Assembly (NCBI GenBank): GCA_024699005.1 | Contig: JAILQN010000322.1 | Coordinates: forward strand, 1 to 6,005 | Origin: Clostridia bacterium | Lineage (GTDB): Bacteria > Bacillota_A > Clostridia > Oscillospirales > Acutalibacteraceae | Reading direction: 5' to 3' | DNA: 6,005 bases | In this document: positions 5,928-6,005 of the stretch, piece after piece | Layout of the letters: every line of letters starts with the position of its first letter | Numbering within the stretch: position 1 is the first letter of the stretch | Notes under the pieces: model-generated | Seen by the model: only the letters and a program-made list of their open reading frames with translations | What the model was told of the DNA's origin: nothing | The model's database searches: none | Position numbers and translations under genes: made by a program

Positions 5928-6005
5928 TTCCTTTCTGTGAGCGAGAGAAAATCCCGCATCAGTTCATTCTCCATTTCCAGTGATTTGATCTTGGCGTCCT
6001 TTCGG
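5924..6005 (-). pseudogene. IS3-family OrfA, C-terminal end
   Basis: The frame enters from the right edge and ends with TGA at 5924-5926. It gives 26 visible residues, including SLEMENELMRDFLSLTERK. This matches the leucine-rich helical end typical of OrfA, the helix-turn-helix protein of IS3 elements, where L-x-x-E-N-E-L is a common pattern. The stop overlaps the orfB GTG as GTGA, so orfB lies in the -1 frame, the usual IS3 layout for making an OrfAB fusion by frameshifting. The part outside the window decides whether the orfA gene itself is intact. Confidence 0.65.

Larger units (their letters stand above)
5850..6005 (-). mobile_element. Partial IS3-family insertion sequence (orfA end, orfB start)
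   Basis: Two overlapping reading frames on the minus strand, in the arrangement of IS3-family elements. The element continues beyond the right edge on the orfA side. On the orfB side it stops abruptly within the first 30 codons, so the DDE catalytic domain and that terminal inverted repeat are absent. It cannot transpose on its own. It is joined directly to the beta-helix remnant, with the boundary between about 5850 and 5872. Confidence 0.72.

Overview
The window looks like a chromosomal segment of a mid-GC member of the Bacillota (Clostridia-type), probably from a plant-polysaccharide-rich habitat such as a gut. This rests on strong AGGAGG-type ribosome binding sites, a canonical sigma-A promoter, a clostridial-style RodA, a tsaE-tsaB pair and an IS3-family remnant. 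No marker here gives a species, so the assignment is an inference.

Left part (1-1307): a perfect 11-bp terminator hairpin closes something transcribed from the left. Next comes rodA on the minus strand, driven by a near-consensus promoter (TTGAAT, 17 bp, TATAAT) in the 81-bp gap it shares with the rightward genes.

Middle part (1308-4037): a compact rightward cluster of four genes, tsaE, tsaB, rpiB and a Dcr2-like metallophosphoesterase. The tsaE/tsaB pair shares an ATGA overlap, and the other gaps are 10 bp and 1 bp. TsaE and TsaB are two parts of the machinery that makes the t6A37 tRNA modification. RpiB is the sugar-phosphate isomerase of the pentose phosphate pathway. The phosphoesterase carries a C-terminal membrane anchor. 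A 12-bp hairpin at 4010-4037 ends the cluster and also serves the leftward genes converging on it.

Right part (4046-6005, minus strand): a decayed carbohydrate-degradation locus. Read in its own direction it starts with a fragment of an IS3-family insertion sequence (end of orfA, first about 25 codons of orfB). This is joined directly to the C-terminal part of a right-handed beta-helix (pectinase-like) protein that also carries an in-frame amber codon. Next is a GH93/sialidase-type exo-glycosidase with a signal peptide and a GTG start, broken by a one-base frameshift. The two enzymes were probably once co-transcribed and worked on an extracellular plant polysaccharide. Neither can be made intact from the sequence as given.

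No stretch longer than 300 bases lacks a gene or gene remnant. I saw no tRNA, rRNA, CRISPR array, riboswitch or defence module. I found no convincing evidence of a wholly new system. The most unusual part is the rearranged and mutated right end.
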